NCBI RefSeq assembly: GCF_001654925.1
Contig: NZ_LXER01000040.1
Span: 124,001-188,000 of the forward strand
Length of the DNA stretch: 64,000 nucleotides
Source of the DNA: Buttiauxella brennerae ATCC 51605
GTDB lineage: Bacteria > Pseudomonadota > Gammaproteobacteria > Enterobacterales > Enterobacteriaceae
Reading direction: 5' to 3'
The notes under the pieces were generated by a model. That model searched no databases. It saw only the letters and a program-made list of their open reading frames with translations, and was not told where the DNA came from. A program made the position numbers and the translations under genes. Below are positions 20,866 through 31,675 of the stretch, one piece after another (the first letter of the stretch is position 1; each line of letters opens with the position of its first letter).

Positions 20866-22116
20866 ATGGCGTGGAATCAGCCCGGTAATAACGGACAGGA
20901 CCGCGACCCGTGGGGAAGCAGCAAACCTGGCGGCGACTCTGGGGGTAACAAAGGAGGGCGGGATCAGGGGCCACCTGATCTGGATGATATCTTCCGGAAA
21001 TTAAGCAAAAAACTCGGCGGCCTGGGCGGCGGCGGTAAAAGTGGTGGTGGTTCTTCGCAACTTCCTCGTCCCCATATTGGTGGCCGCATGGTCGGTATCG
21101 TTGCTGCCGTGGCTGTCGTTATTTGGGCTGCAACCGGGTTCTATACCATTAAAGAAGCTGAACGTGGTGTGGTAACGCGTTTTGGTCAATTCAGCCATCT
21201 GGTTGAGCCGGGCCTGAACTGGAAACCAACATTCATTGATAGCGTCAGAGCGGTAAACGTTGAAGCGGTTCGCGAATTGGCGGCTTCCGGTGTGATGCTG
21301 ACTTCCGATGAGAACGTGGTTCGCGTCGAGATGAACGTCCAGTACCGTGTTACCGATCCGCGTCGTTACCTGTTTAGCGTAACCAGCGCAGACGATAGCT
21401 TGCGTCAGGCAACAGACAGCGCATTGCGTGGTGTTATTGGTAAATACACCATGGATAAGATCCTCACCGAGGGTCGTACCATTATTCGTAATGATACTCA
21501 GCGCGAACTGGAAGAAACCATTCGCCCGTACAACATGGGTATCACCTTGCTGGACGTCAACTTCCAGGCTGCTCGTCCGCCGGAAGAGGTGAAGGCTGCG
21601 TTTGATGATGCGATTTCCGCACGTGAAAACGAACAGCAATATATCCGTGAAGCAGAAGCGTATACCAACGAAGTTCAGCCGCGTGCTAACGGTCAGGCGC
21701 AGCGTATCCTCGAAGAAGCGCGTGCTTATAAAACACAGACCGTGTTAGAAGCGCAGGGTGAAGTTGCCCGCTTTGCCAGATTGTTGCCGGAATACAAAGC
21801 CGCACCGGAAATTACCCGTGAGCGTTTGTATATCGAAACGATGGAAAAAGTGCTTAGCCATACCCGTAAAGTTCTGGTTAACGACAAGAGTGGCAACCTG
21901 ATGGTTCTGCCACTAGATCAGATGCTCAAAGGTGGCTCACAGCCAGCAGCAAAGAGTGACAGCAGTGGCGCAAATAGCTTGTTGCGTTTGCCACCTGCAT
22001 CCAGCTCAAGCAGTGGTAGCGCCAGCACACCGTCCTCTTCAAGTCGGGGCGATATCATGGATCAGCGCCGTGCCGACGCACAGCGCACTGATAACCAGCG
22101 CGTAGGGAGTGAATAA
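20866..22116 (+). CDS. hflK: FtsH protease modulator subunit HflK
   Basis: SPFH-family membrane protein that with HflC forms a large periplasmic-facing cage around the FtsH protease and limits its action on membrane proteins. A Gly-rich cytoplasmic N-terminus (residues 1-75), one membrane helix (about 78-100), the SPFH domain beginning KEAERGVVTRFGQF, a coiled coil and a Ser-rich C-terminus are visible. 416 residues, three fewer than E. coli. It ends two bases before hflC. Distant paralogues occur in the operon at 57.9-61.9 kb. Confidence 0.97.
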   Translation: MAWNQPGNNGQDRDPWGSSKPGGDSGGNKGGRDQGPPDLDDIFRKLSKKLGGLGGGGKSGGGSSQLPRPHIGGRMVGIVAAVAVVIWAATGFYTIKEAERGVVTRFGQFSHLVEPGLNWKPTFIDSVRAVNVEAVRELAASGVMLTSDENVVRVEMNVQYRVTDPRRYLFSVTSADDSLRQATDSALRGVIGKYTMDKILTEGRTIIRNDTQRELEETIRPYNMGITLLDVNFQAARPPEEVKAAFDDAISARENEQQYIREAEAYTNEVQPRANGQAQRILEEARAYKTQTVLEAQGEVARFARLLPEYKAAPEITRERLYIETMEKVLSHTRKVLVNDKSGNLMVLPLDQMLKGGSQPAAKSDSSGANSLLRLPPASSSSSGSASTPSSSSRGDIMDQRRADAQRTDNQRVGSE

Positions 22117-22118
22117 CG

Positions 22119-23123
22119 ATGCGTAAGTCAGTCATTGCTTTAATTATCATCGTGCTGGTTGTGCTGTTTACCTCGGTCTTCGTGGTACAGGAAGGCGAGC
22201 GCGGTATTACATTACGCTTTGGTAAAGTACTGCGTGATGATGAAAACAAACCGGTGGTCTATGAGCCAGGTTTGCATTTCAAAGTGCCGTTTATCGAGTC
22301 GGTTAAAACCCTTGATGCGCGTATTCAGACGATGGACAACCAGGCCGATCGCTTTGTCACCAAAGAGAAGAAAGACCTGATCGTTGATTCCTACATCAAA
22401 TGGCGTATCAGTGATTTCAGCCGCTACTACCTGGCAACCGGTGGTGGTGATGTTTCTCAAGCTGAAGTGCTGTTAAAACGTAAGTTCAGTGACCGTCTGC
22501 GTTCTGAGATTGGCCGTCTTGATGTGAAAGACATCGTGACCGATTCTCGTGGCCGTCTGACTCTGGATGTCCGTGATGCGCTGAACTCAGGTTCTGCAGG
22601 TACTGATGATGAAGTCTCCACACCCGCGGCAGATGATGCAATTGCATCGGCAGCAGCGCGTGTAACGGCTGAAACCAAAGGCAAAGTGCCAGTGGTTAAC
22701 CCGAACAGTATGGCGGCTCTGGGTATTGAAGTGGTCGACGTGCGTATTAAGCAGATCAACCTGCCAGCTGAAGTGTCTGAGGCAATCTACAACCGTATGC
22801 GCGCTGAGCGTGAAGCGGTTGCACGTCGCCACCGTTCACAAGGTCAGGAAGAAGCTGAGAAGCTGCGTGCTACCGCCGACTACGAAGTGACTCGTACTCT
22901 GGCAGAAGCCGAGCGTATGGGCCGAATCAGCCGTGGTGAAGGTGATGCAGAAGCTGCCAAACTGTTTGCTGACGCATTCAGCCAGGATCCAGATTTCTAT
23001 GCCTTCATTCGTAGCCTGCGTGCTTATGAGGCGAGCTTCAGTTCTGGTCAGGACGTCATGGTGTTAAGCCCGGATAGCGATTTCTTCCGCTACATGAAAA
23101 CACCAGCGAACAGTACACGTTAA
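22119..23123 (+). CDS. hflC: FtsH protease modulator subunit HflC
   Basis: Partner of HflK in the HflKC-FtsH complex. An N-terminal signal-anchor (about residues 4-22) leads into the SPFH domain (VQEGERGITLRFGKVLRD) and a long helical region with RAEREAVARRHRSQG and AEAERMGRISRGEGDAEAAKLFADAFSQDP. The 334 residues match E. coli in length. Terminated by the strong hairpin that follows. Confidence 0.97.
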   Translation: MRKSVIALIIIVLVVLFTSVFVVQEGERGITLRFGKVLRDDENKPVVYEPGLHFKVPFIESVKTLDARIQTMDNQADRFVTKEKKDLIVDSYIKWRISDFSRYYLATGGGDVSQAEVLLKRKFSDRLRSEIGRLDVKDIVTDSRGRLTLDVRDALNSGSAGTDDEVSTPAADDAIASAAARVTAETKGKVPVVNPNSMAALGIEVVDVRIKQINLPAEVSEAIYNRMRAEREAVARRHRSQGQEEAEKLRATADYEVTRTLAEAERMGRISRGEGDAEAAKLFADAFSQDPDFYAFIRSLRAYEASFSSGQDVMVLSPDSDFFRYMKTPANSTR

Positions 23124-23143
23124 TATTCGCAAGTTATCTATCA

Positions 23144-23170
23144 AGAGCCGGTCTGACCGGCTCTTTTTTT
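23144..23170 (+). terminator. Rho-independent terminator after hflC
   Basis: An 8-bp perfect stem AGAGCCGG / CCGGCTCT with a 5-base loop, followed by a run of T. It closes the long tsaE-to-hflC transcription unit just before yjeT. Confidence 0.9.
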
Positions 23171-23189
23171 ATTGGTGTTAGAGGACATT

Positions 23190-23387
23190 ATGAATTCGAT
23201 TATCTGGATGGCATTAGCGCTGGTTTTAGTGCTCGAAGGACTCGGCCCGATGCTTTATCCGCGAATGTGGCGCCGTATGATTGCAGCCTTAATCCAATTA
23301 CCCGATAACACGCTGCGTCGTTTTGGTGGTGGACTAGTGGTTGCAGGGGTCGTTGTCTACTACATGTTGAGTCGAACCGGCGGATGA
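23190..23387 (+). CDS. yjeT: Small inner-membrane protein YjeT (DUF2065)
   Basis: A 65-residue protein with two hydrophobic segments (about residues 3-22 and 46-61) separated by a short positively charged loop. It matches E. coli YjeT almost residue for residue (MNSIIWMALALVLVLEGLGP at the start). Function is unknown; its place between hflC and purA is conserved in enterics, and DUF2065 proteins often neighbour hflC. The ATG at 23190 follows GAGG; the frame is open six codons further up. Confidence 0.92.
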   Translation: MNSIIWMALALVLVLEGLGPMLYPRMWRRMIAALIQLPDNTLRRFGGGLVVAGVVVYYMLSRTGG

Positions 23388-23467
23388 GCCGCATTGAGGT
23401 GGACGATTACCATTTTGTATACTAAAAGGGCTGATCATCGTGGAAACCGATGGTAGAATCCTTTTTT

Positions 23468-23483
23468 AAGCAAACGGTGATTT
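23468..23483 (+). promoter_or_regulatory. Candidate PurR operator of purA
   Basis: AAGCAAACGGTGATTT matches the first half of the PurR box (consensus ACGCAAACGTTTTCNT) well and the second half poorly. It overlaps the ribosome-binding region of purA, a place where repression would be effective. PurR control of purA is known in E. coli; assignment here is by motif only. Confidence 0.45.
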
Positions 23484-23486
23484 TGA

Positions 23487-24788
<1,302 letters not shown>

Positions 24789-24795
24789 GCATGTG

Positions 24796-24826
24796 ATGGG
24801 GCGTGCTTAGCGCGCCCCAACTGTTT
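24796..24826 (+). terminator. Rho-independent terminator after purA
   Basis: GGGGCG / CGCCCC stem (24798-24803 with 24813-24818) and a 9-base loop, followed by AACTGTTTT. Position directly after the purA stop codon supports the call. Confidence 0.75.
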
Positions 24827-24900
24827 TATCCTGCCCGTTTTATCTACCTTCCCCTTTAAATAAATTAGCTGGCAACCATATGGCTGGTTTATCATCAATC

Positions 24901-25089
24901 TATACCGTCATACTTCAAGTTGCAGAGGTGTTGGCTGCGTACACAAATCTGAATCACTGAGTTAAGTGAGTTCACCGAGATTTGCTCCCTTGTCGCGCTA
25001 CTCGGCAGAGCCTCGCCCCGTTAGGGCCAGTGTAAGCACTGTTAAAAAGGTGAAGGCCTTTTGTCCTGCAACGAGAATTATTTGGTATA
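24901..25089. repeat. ERIC element 3 with an internal insertion of about 65 bp
   Basis: The ends (TATACCGTCATACTTCAAG on the left, CTGCAACGAGAATTATTTGG plus TATA on the right) and the central palindrome (CTGAATCACTGAG / GTGAGTTCACCGAGA) are ERIC. Between roughly 24997 and 25060 there is non-ERIC sequence (from CTACTCGGCAGAGCC to GAAGGCCTTTT), bringing the total to 189 bp. Insertions of this size at that point are known for a minority of ERIC copies. Confidence 0.8.
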
Positions 25090-25138
25090 GAATTCGCTGA
25101 AATACGAACAGCGTTCCCCTCCCACCCAAGAGGTTGAT

Positions 25139-25564
25139 GTGCAGTTAACGAGTTTTACTGATTACGGTTTACGTGCTTTGATTTACATGGCGTCTTTGCC
25201 CGAAGGGAAGATGACCAGCATTTCTGAAGTGACAGAAGTGTACGGCGTGTCGCGTAATCATATGGTGAAAATCATCAATCAACTTAGTCGCGCGGGCTAT
25301 GTGACAGCTGTGCGCGGCAAAAACGGTGGCATTCGCCTCGGTAAGCCTGCGCAGACAATTCGCGTAGGCGATGTGGTGCGTGAGCTGGAACCGCTATCTT
25401 TGGTGAACTGTAGCAGTGAGTTTTGTCATATTACCCCCGCATGTCGCCTGAAACAGGCACTGGCCCAGGCGGTGCAAAGCTTTCTAACAGAGCTGGATAA
25501 GCACACGCTGGCTGATTTGGTGGACCAAAACCAACCGCTCTACAAATTATTGCTGGTGGAATAA
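25139..25564 (+). CDS. nsrR: Nitric oxide-sensing transcriptional repressor NsrR
   Basis: Rrf2-family repressor with an iron-sulfur cluster that is destroyed by nitric oxide, releasing genes such as hmp and ytfE. The 141 residues have an N-terminal winged helix ([19 protein letters not shown]) and three cluster cysteines ([12 protein letters not shown], residues about 91, 96 and 102). The start is GTG, as in E. coli, preceded by AAGAGG. Probably cotranscribed with rnr and rlmB. A near-perfect NsrR operator lies before ytfE at 45.4 kb. Confidence 0.96.
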   Translation: MQLTSFTDYGLRALIYMASLPEGKMTSISEVTEVYGVSRNHMVKIINQLSRAGYVTAVRGKNGGIRLGKPAQTIRVGDVVRELEPLSLVNCSSEFCHITPACRLKQALAQAVQSFLTELDKHTLADLVDQNQPLYKLLLVE

Positions 25565-25603
25565 ATCACGATTTCCTCAGCAAATGACAACGGAGGAACC
25601 GCA

Positions 25604-28081
25604 ATGTCAAAAGATCCTTTTCAGGAACGAGAAGCCGAAAAATACGAAAACCCGATCCCAAGCCGGGAGTTTATTCTCGCTCATCTCTCCAAACGTGAAA
25701 AACCAGCCAATCGTGACGAACTGGCTGAAGAACTGAATATTACCGGTGAAGAACAACTTGAAGCGCTGCGTCGCCGTCTGCGAGCCATGGAACGTGATGG
25801 ACAGTTGGTCTTTACTCGGCGTCAGTGCTACGCCTTACCAGAACGCCTTGATTTGCTAAAAGGCAAAGTCATTGGCCACCGCGATGGCTTTGGCTTCCTG
25901 CGCGTAGAAGGTCGTAAAGACGATCTCTACCTTTCATCTGAACAGATGAAAATGTGCATGCATGGTGACATCGTGTTGGCACAGCCACTGGGTGCCGACC
26001 GTAAAGGCCGTCGCGAAGCGCGTATTGTTCGCGTGCTGGAGCCAAGAACCGGGCAAATTGTTGGCCGCTACTTTACTGATGCAGGTATCAGTTTTGTGGT
26101 ACCAGACGACAGCCGTCTGAGCTTCGACATCCTTATCCCACCAGAAGGGGTAATGGGCGCACGTATGGGCTTTGTGGTAGTGGTTGAACTGACCCAACGT
26201 CCAACTCGCCGCACCAAAGCTGTGGGTAAAATTGTTGAGCTTCTTGGCGACAACATGGGCACAGGCATGGCCGTTGATATGGCGCTGCGTACCCATGAAA
26301 TCCCCTACATCTGGCCACCAGAAGTAGAAGCACAAGTTGCTTCTCTTAAAGAACAGGTGCCGGAAGAAGCCAAAGTAGGTCGCGTTGATTTGCGTGACCT
26401 GCCGCTCGTTACCATTGATGGTGAAGATGCGCGTGACTTTGATGACGCCGTATTCTGCGAGAAAAAACGTGGTGGCGGCTGGCGCTTATGGGTGGCAATT
26501 GCTGACGTGAGCTATTACGTGCGTCCACCAACGCCGCTGGATAACGAAGCGCGCAACCGTGGTACCTCAGTTTACTTCCCGTCGCAGGTTATTCCGATGC
26601 TGCCGGAAGTGCTGTCCAACGGTTTGTGTTCGCTTAACCCGCAGGTTGACCGTCTGTGTATGGTCTGCGAAATGACTATCTCTGCAACGGGTCGGCTGAC
26701 TGGTTCGAAATTCTACGAAGCGGTAATGAGCTCCCATGCACGTCTGACCTACACCAAAGTGTGGCATATGTTGCAGGGTGATCAGGAGCTGCGCGAGCAG
26801 TATGCGCCGATAGTTAAGCACATCGAAGAGCTGCACAATCTGTATAAAGTGCTGGATGTTTCCCGTGCCGAGCGCGGTGGCATCTCATTCGAAAGTGAAG
26901 AGGCGAAGTTTATCTTCAATGCTGAACGCCGCATTGAGCGCGTTGAGCAGACTGTGCGTAACGATGCACACAAACTCATCGAAGAGTGCATGATACTTGC
27001 GAACATTGCAGCCGCTCGCTTTGTTGAAAAGCATAACGAACCGTCACTGTTCCGCGACCACGATCGTCCAACCAACGAAGCGATCACTTCATTCCGCTCG
27101 GTGTTGGCTGAACTGGGCCTGGAATTGCCTGGCGGGCAGAAACCTGAGCCGCGAGATTACGCAGAACTGCTGAACTCGATTGCCGATCGTCCGGATCATG
27201 AAATGCTGCAAACTATGCTGCTGCGTTCGATGAAACAGGCGGTTTACGATCCAGAAAACCGTGGGCACTTTGGCCTTGCGCTGCAATCTTATGCGCACTT
27301 TACTTCGCCGATTCGCCGTTATCCGGACTTGTTGTTACACCGTGCAATCAAGTATCTGCTGGCGAAAGAGCAGGGTCATAAGGGCAACAGCACCGAGTCT
27401 GGCGGCTGGCACTATGACATGGAAGAGATGCTGCAACTTGGCCAGCATTGTTCCATGGCTGAACGCCGTGCCGATGAAGCCACTCGCGATGTTGCTGACT
27501 GGCTGAAATGCGACTTTATGCAGGACCAGGTTGGTCAGACATTTAGTGGTATTATCGCCAGCGTCACCGGCTTCGGCTTCTTCGTTCGCCTGACGGATCT
27601 GTTCATCGACGGTCTGGTGCACGTTTCTACTCTTGATAACGACTACTACCGCTTTGACCAGGTTGGGCAACGCCTGATTGGTGAATCCGGTGGTCAGACT
27701 TATCGACTGGGTGACCGTGTAGAAGTGCGCGTTGAAGCAGTCCACATGGACGAGCGCAAGATTGATTTTGCTTTGCTCTCAAGTACTCGCGTACCTCGCG
27801 GTGCGGGTAAAACTGAGAAAGACAAAGCGAAAAGAGGCGCTAACAGCAACGGACCAAAACGTCGGCAGGGCGGTAAGCGCACTAACTTCGAGCCAGACAG
27901 CACTTTCCGTAAAGAGAAAGGGCCAACCAAGCCGAAGAAAGCGAAAGCTGACAAAAAAGTCGAGAAAGTCGAGAAAGTTGCTGAGCCGAAGGCGAAGAAA
28001 CCAAAAACGCCATCGGACAAAACTCGGAAAATAGCCGCCGCCACGAAAGCCAAGCGTGCTGCAAAAAAACAACCGAGCTAA
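25604..28081 (+). CDS. rnr: Exoribonuclease R
   Basis: Processive 3'-5' exoribonuclease that degrades structured RNA and, in trans-translation, non-stop mRNAs. In order: N-terminal helix-turn-helix (about residues 20-85), cold-shock domains (85-245), the RNB catalytic domain with acidic cluster [12 protein letters not shown], an S1 domain (about 640-725) and a Lys-rich tail (730-825) used for tmRNA/SmpB-dependent recruitment. At 825 residues it exceeds E. coli RNase R (813), the extra being in the basic tail. Confidence 0.97.
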   Translation: MSKDPFQEREAEKYENPIPSREFILAHLSKREKPANRDELAEELNITGEEQLEALRRRLRAMERDGQLVFTRRQCYALPERLDLLKGKVIGHRDGFGFLRVEGRKDDLYLSSEQMKMCMHGDIVLAQPLGADRKGRREARIVRVLEPRTGQIVGRYFTDAGISFVVPDDSRLSFDILIPPEGVMGARMGFVVVVELTQRPTRRTKAVGKIVELLGDNMGTGMAVDMALRTHEIPYIWPPEVEAQVASLKEQVPEEAKVGRVDLRDLPLVTIDGEDARDFDDAVFCEKKRGGGWRLWVAIADVSYYVRPPTPLDNEARNRGTSVYFPSQVIPMLPEVLSNGLCSLNPQVDRLCMVCEMTISATGRLTGSKFYEAVMSSHARLTYTKVWHMLQGDQELREQYAPIVKHIEELHNLYKVLDVSRAERGGISFESEEAKFIFNAERRIERVEQTVRNDAHKLIEECMILANIAAARFVEKHNEPSLFRDHDRPTNEAITSFRSVLAELGLELPGGQKPEPRDYAELLNSIADRPDHEMLQTMLLRSMKQAVYDPENRGHFGLALQSYAHFTSPIRRYPDLLLHRAIKYLLAKEQGHKGNSTESGGWHYDMEEMLQLGQHCSMAERRADEATRDVADWLKCDFMQDQVGQTFSGIIASVTGFGFFVRLTDLFIDGLVHVSTLDNDYYRFDQVGQRLIGESGGQTYRLGDRVEVRVEAVHMDERKIDFALLSSTRVPRGAGKTEKDKAKRGANSNGPKRRQGGKRTNFEPDSTFRKEKGPTKPKKAKADKKVEKVEKVAEPKAKKPKTPSDKTRKIAAATKAKRAAKKQPS

Positions 28082-28090
28082 CTAATAATA

Positions 28091-28152
28091 CCTCTCACCC
28101 GAACCCGATCGGTTTTCTCCCTCTCCCAGGGGAGAGGGCCTGGGTGAGGGTG
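28091..28152. repeat. Palindromic intergenic repeat, copy 2
   Basis: Nested inverted repeats: outer CTCACCC / GGGTGAGGG and inner CCCTCTCCC / GGGAGAGGG with a 2-base loop. Same family as the copies at 4541 and 44636. Here it lies between two genes of the same direction (rnr and rlmB), so it would be a hairpin in their shared mRNA. Confidence 0.65.
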
Positions 28153-28203
28153 ACCATATCAGCATTAACAACGGTGCATCAGCGCCTGAAATGAGTAACA
28201 GTA

Positions 28204-28935
28204 ATGAGTGAAATGATTTACGGCATCCACGCCGTTCAGGCGCTACTTGATAACGCTCCCCAGCGTTTTCGTGAAGTCTTTATTCTGAAAGGCCGTGAAG
28301 ACAAACGTCTGATGCCTTTAATTCACGCGCTGGAAGCCCAGGGTGTGCCTGTGCAGATGGCAAACCGCCAATGGCTGGATGAAAAATCTGAAGGCGCTGT
28401 GCACCAGGGCATTATTGCTCGCGTGAAGCCAGGCCGTCAGTATCAGGAAAATGATCTTCCGGATCTGCTTGCGAGCATCGACCAGCCGTTCTTGCTGATT
28501 CTCGATGGCGTTACCGATCCGCACAACCTCGGTGCCTGCCTGCGTAGCGCAGATGCTGCTGGCGTGCATGCGGTTATCGTACCGAAAGACCGCTCTGCGC
28601 AACTGAACGCGACTGCCAAGAAAGTGGCCTGTGGTGCCGCTGAGCACGTTCCGCTTATCAGTGTGACCAACCTCGCACGCACCATGCGTGTGTTGCAGGA
28701 AGCGAACGTGTGGATTGTCGGTACTGCGGGTGAAGCAGACCACACCTTGTTCCAGAGCAAAATGACCGGCCCAATGGCGCTGGTGATGGGCGCTGAAGGT
28801 GAAGGTATGCGTCGTCTGACGCGTGAGCATTGCGATGAGCTGATTAGCATCCCAATGGCCGGGACCGTTTCTTCATTGAACGTTTCCGTCGCGACCGGTA
28901 TTTGCCTGTTCGAAGCGGTTCGTCAACGCAGTTAA
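28204..28935 (+). CDS. rlmB: 23S rRNA (guanosine-2'-O-)-methyltransferase RlmB
   Basis: SPOUT-family enzyme that methylates the 2'-OH of G2251 in the peptidyl-transferase P loop. The N-terminal RNA-binding domain (residues 1-70) precedes the knotted SPOUT domain with its three motifs ([25 protein letters not shown] and [15 protein letters not shown]). The 243 residues match E. coli. It starts 122 bases after rnr and ends in a terminator. Confidence 0.97.
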   Translation: MSEMIYGIHAVQALLDNAPQRFREVFILKGREDKRLMPLIHALEAQGVPVQMANRQWLDEKSEGAVHQGIIARVKPGRQYQENDLPDLLASIDQPFLLILDGVTDPHNLGACLRSADAAGVHAVIVPKDRSAQLNATAKKVACGAAEHVPLISVTNLARTMRVLQEANVWIVGTAGEADHTLFQSKMTGPMALVMGAEGEGMRRLTREHCDELISIPMAGTVSSLNVSVATGICLFEAVRQRS

Positions 28936-28940
28936 TCTTC

Positions 28941-28966
28941 AAAGGGGTGCATTCGCACCCCGCTTT
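28941..28966 (+). terminator. Terminator after rlmB
   Basis: Perfect 7-bp stem GGGGTGC / GCACCCC with tetraloop ATTC, followed by GCTTTG. Short T tract, but position and stem strength fit a terminator closing nsrR-rnr-rlmB. Confidence 0.65.
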
Positions 28967-29038
28967 GTGATCCCTCTCCATGCATAAGCGCCGTCACCGT
29001 CCATACTAATGGCATTGCCATTAATGGGAGGGAACACG

Positions 29039-30673
29039 ATGCGCTGGCAAACTCATACCGTTTTTAACCAACCAATACCCCTCAACAACAGTAATCTTTT
29101 TCTCTCTGATATTTCGTTAACCGAGGCTGTCGCTCGTGAAGGTGCGGGTTGGGATGCAGAACTTCTGGCAAGTATTGGCCAGCAACTGGGTTCGGCTGAA
29201 TCACTCGAACTCGGCCGCCTGGCGAATGCCCATCCTCCAGAATTACTGCGTTATGACTCCAGCGGTGAGCGGCTTGATGATGTGCGTTTTTATCCCGCCT
29301 GGCATTTGCTGATGCAGGGGTTGTGCGCCAATCGGGTACACAATTTGCCGTGGCAGGAAGATGCGCGCCAGGGCTCGTTTGTCGCCCGTGCTGCTCGCTT
29401 CGTTCAGCATGCACAGGTTGAAGCAGGCACGCTCTGCTCGATAACCATGACGTTTGGCGCGATTCCTTTACTGCAAAAACATCTGCCCAAAGAGTTTCAC
29501 TCATGGCTCAAACCCATGCTCAGCGATCGCTACGATGCACATCTTGCGCCTGGGGCGCAAAAACGTGGTCTGCTGATTGGCATGGGGATGACCGAGAAAC
29601 AAGGCGGTTCGGATGTGCTTAGCAACACCACACGCGCCGAACCTATCGACAAACGCGGCGCCGGCGAAATGTATCGTATCGTCGGTCACAAGTGGTTTTT
29701 CTCGGTGCCACAAAGCGATGCACATTTGATACTGGCGCAAGCGAAAGGTGGGCTTTCATGTTTCTTCCTGCCGCGATTTTTACCCGACGGGCAACGTAAT
29801 CAGGTTCGGTTTGAGCGCCTTAAAGAGAAACTCGGCAACCGTTCTAACGCCAGCAGTGAAGTGGAGTTCTGTGATGCGACAGCCTGGCTTATTGGTGAAG
29901 AAGGCGAGGGGATTCGCTCAATTCTTAAAATGGGTGGCTACACGCGCTTTGACTGCGCGCTTGGCAGCCATGGTTTGATGCGCCGTGCGCTTTCCGTCGC
30001 GTTGTATCACGCCCATCAACGGCAGGCATTCGGCAAAACCCTTATCGATTTACCCATTATGCGCCAGGTTCTTGGGCGTATGGCTTTGCAACTTGAAGGC
30101 CAGACTGCGTTTGTGTTCCGTTTGGCCCGCGCCTGGGAATCACCTGGCAACCCGCATGAATTGGCGTATAGCCGCCTGTTTACCCCAGCCGCCAAGTTTA
30201 GTGTCTGCAAATCAGGAATACCGTTTGTGGCTGAAGCGATGGAAGTGCTTGGGGGAATCGGTTATTGCGAAGACAGCGACCTGCCACGTATTTACCGTGA
30301 AATGCCGGTGAACAGTATCTGGGAAGGTTCGGGCAATATCATGAGCCTCGATGTACTACGAGTTCTGGCAAAACAACCTGGTGCGATGGAGATGTTGCAT
30401 GCTGAGTTTGACGAAGTGAAAGGGCAAAACCGGCATTTCGATCGCAGCTGGCGGCAGTTGCAACAGCGTTTGCAAAAACCACAAGAGGAGTGGGGTCGAG
30501 AACTCACCCGCTTACTTGCTCTGCTAGCGACAGGTACACAGGTCTTGAAGCATTTGTCTCCACCGTCAGGTGAAGCCTGGTGCCGTATGATGCTGGACTC
30601 GAGAGGGGAAAGTGTTTTACCGAATCAGGTATTGACTGACGTACTGCTGCGGGCGACGGGGCGCACAGGATAG
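29039..30673 (+). CDS. aidB: AidB, DNA-binding acyl-CoA dehydrogenase homologue of the adaptive response
   Basis: Flavoprotein of the acyl-CoA dehydrogenase fold that binds DNA and protects promoters from alkylation; induced through Ada in E. coli. The 544 residues show GMGMTEKQGGSDV (flavin site), FSVPQSDAH and the C-terminal DNA-binding extension from about residue 440. The ATG at 29039 has GGGAGG upstream and matches the family start (RWQTHTVFNQPIPLN); ten upstream codons are excluded. In E. coli the yjfI-yjfC genes lie between rlmB and aidB; here only 103 bases do. Confidence 0.95.
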   Translation: MRWQTHTVFNQPIPLNNSNLFLSDISLTEAVAREGAGWDAELLASIGQQLGSAESLELGRLANAHPPELLRYDSSGERLDDVRFYPAWHLLMQGLCANRVHNLPWQEDARQGSFVARAARFVQHAQVEAGTLCSITMTFGAIPLLQKHLPKEFHSWLKPMLSDRYDAHLAPGAQKRGLLIGMGMTEKQGGSDVLSNTTRAEPIDKRGAGEMYRIVGHKWFFSVPQSDAHLILAQAKGGLSCFFLPRFLPDGQRNQVRFERLKEKLGNRSNASSEVEFCDATAWLIGEEGEGIRSILKMGGYTRFDCALGSHGLMRRALSVALYHAHQRQAFGKTLIDLPIMRQVLGRMALQLEGQTAFVFRLARAWESPGNPHELAYSRLFTPAAKFSVCKSGIPFVAEAMEVLGGIGYCEDSDLPRIYREMPVNSIWEGSGNIMSLDVLRVLAKQPGAMEMLHAEFDEVKGQNRHFDRSWRQLQQRLQKPQEEWGRELTRLLALLATGTQVLKHLSPPSGEAWCRMMLDSRGESVLPNQVLTDVLLRATGRTG

Positions 30674-30681
30674 AAACATAA

Positions 30682-30721
30682 AAGCCAGCGCCATAAGGGG
30701 GAGTAAAATGGCTGCTGGCTT
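30682..30721 (-). terminator. Hairpin between aidB and yjfN (terminator for yjfN)
   Basis: AAGCCAGC-GCCAT pairs with ATGGC-T-GCTGGCTT, a 13-bp stem with a single bulge. On the minus strand it is followed by TTTTATG, fitting termination of yjfN transcription; on the plus strand it would block read-through from aidB. Confidence 0.6.
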
Positions 30722-30723
30722 AA

Positions 30724-30999
30724 CTATGCATAAATAATGGCTTGTACACGCCAGCCTTCAGCAAGCTGGTTTTCCTGCATTTTGATGATGCGATAGTACG
30801 ATGCACCATGTTCATCGGCTTTTAAGGCAATCACTTTTTCCACGTCCTGCACGCTACCGGCAATACCGTTTACGGAAATCATGCCGATTTCATTCAGACC
30901 CGTTACACAATCTGCGGCAACATCTTCAGCCGATTGTGCTGACGTTGTGATTAACCCTACCGACAATAACAGTGAGGTTAAGGCAAGCGATCGTTTCAT
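30724..30999 (-). CDS. yjfN: Small secreted DUF1471 protein YjfN (protease activator)
   Basis: A 91-residue exported protein: signal peptide about residues 1-23 (ends SAQSA), then the compact DUF1471/YdgH-type domain with ISVNGIAGSVQDVEKVIALKAD and the C-terminal WRVQAIIYA strand. E. coli YjfN of the same length activates the periplasmic protease DegP. It contains one cysteine after the signal peptide. Lies between aidB and bsmA as in E. coli, minus strand, with its own promoter. Confidence 0.9.
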   Translation of the reverse strand: MKRSLALTSLLLSVGLITTSAQSAEDVAADCVTGLNEIGMISVNGIAGSVQDVEKVIALKADEHGASYYRIIKMQENQLAEGWRVQAIIYA

Positions 31000-31151
31000 A
31001 GTTAGCTCCTTTGTACTTACCCTAAATCAACAGGGCATTCCTTCGCGTAGGCGAACATCAGACCTGTCCGTTGGCTGAAGTTCATTGTGCATAACAAACG
31101 ATCAATTGGCGCAAAGCTATGTAAATATCAATAAATAAGCGCAGCGCTGCA

Positions 31152-31454
31152 TCACTTACGGTACAAAATTGCCTGGGCGTACCACTGGCCAGGTACCACA
31201 GTCTCATCGTTTAAAATGATGACGTAGTAATCCGCTTTGGCTGCAATAGCTTTCTCTTCTAACGCGCGTTCTGCGTCCATTGGAGAGCCACGCTCAAGTG
31301 CTGTCACCGTCCCTATCTTGGTTAAACCCTGCGTTTGAAAACGCTGGATTTCCTGAGGGGTTCCGGTTGCAGGCGGCGCTGGTTGTGGTGTCCCTTGCAG
31401 CACGCTACAGGCGCTGAGCGTGGTGGCAAGTAACAAAGCTGATAGCAATCGCAT
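31152..31454 (-). CDS. bsmA: Biofilm peroxide resistance lipoprotein BsmA (YjfO)
   Basis: A DUF1471 lipoprotein. The signal ends in the lipobox LSAC (Cys at residue 16 from the chosen start), followed by a Pro-rich spacer and the DUF1471 domain ending WYAQAILYRK. In E. coli it affects biofilm resistance to peroxide and acid. The frame is open nine codons further (to 31481); the ATG at 31454 gives a normal lipoprotein signal (MRLLSALLLATTL), while the longer form adds KRRE residues that would also be tolerated, so the start is uncertain. Confidence 0.87.
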   Translation of the reverse strand: MRLLSALLLATTLSACSVLQGTPQPAPPATGTPQEIQRFQTQGLTKIGTVTALERGSPMDAERALEEKAIAAKADYYVIILNDETVVPGQWYAQAILYRK

Positions 31455-31675
31455 GATCGTTTCTCGTCTCTTAATAGCCATAGTGTAGCCCCGGTTTTTT
31501 CCTGAGAAGAGGGAATGTTCCCATTCTGTTAGCTTCCCCGCGCTTTTTAATCACTTTCGAATGAAAATCGCTAAGCAGATCTCATAGTGAAGAATAATCA
31601 CTGCCCGTCAATGGCTTGCCTTGCCGAAGTTACTGGCATACAAATGAAGCCTCATCCTGATACGGAGCGAATCCA

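Larger units (their letters stand above)
24789..25138. other. purA-nsrR intergenic region
   Basis: A 350-base gap without a gene. It begins with the purA terminator, continues with about 75 unremarkable AT-rich bases, and then holds an enlarged ERIC element that runs to 25089. Only 49 bases separate the ERIC from the nsrR start, so the nsrR promoter must either overlap the ERIC end (which supplies GGTATAGAAT, a plausible -10) or lie within it. Confidence 0.7.
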
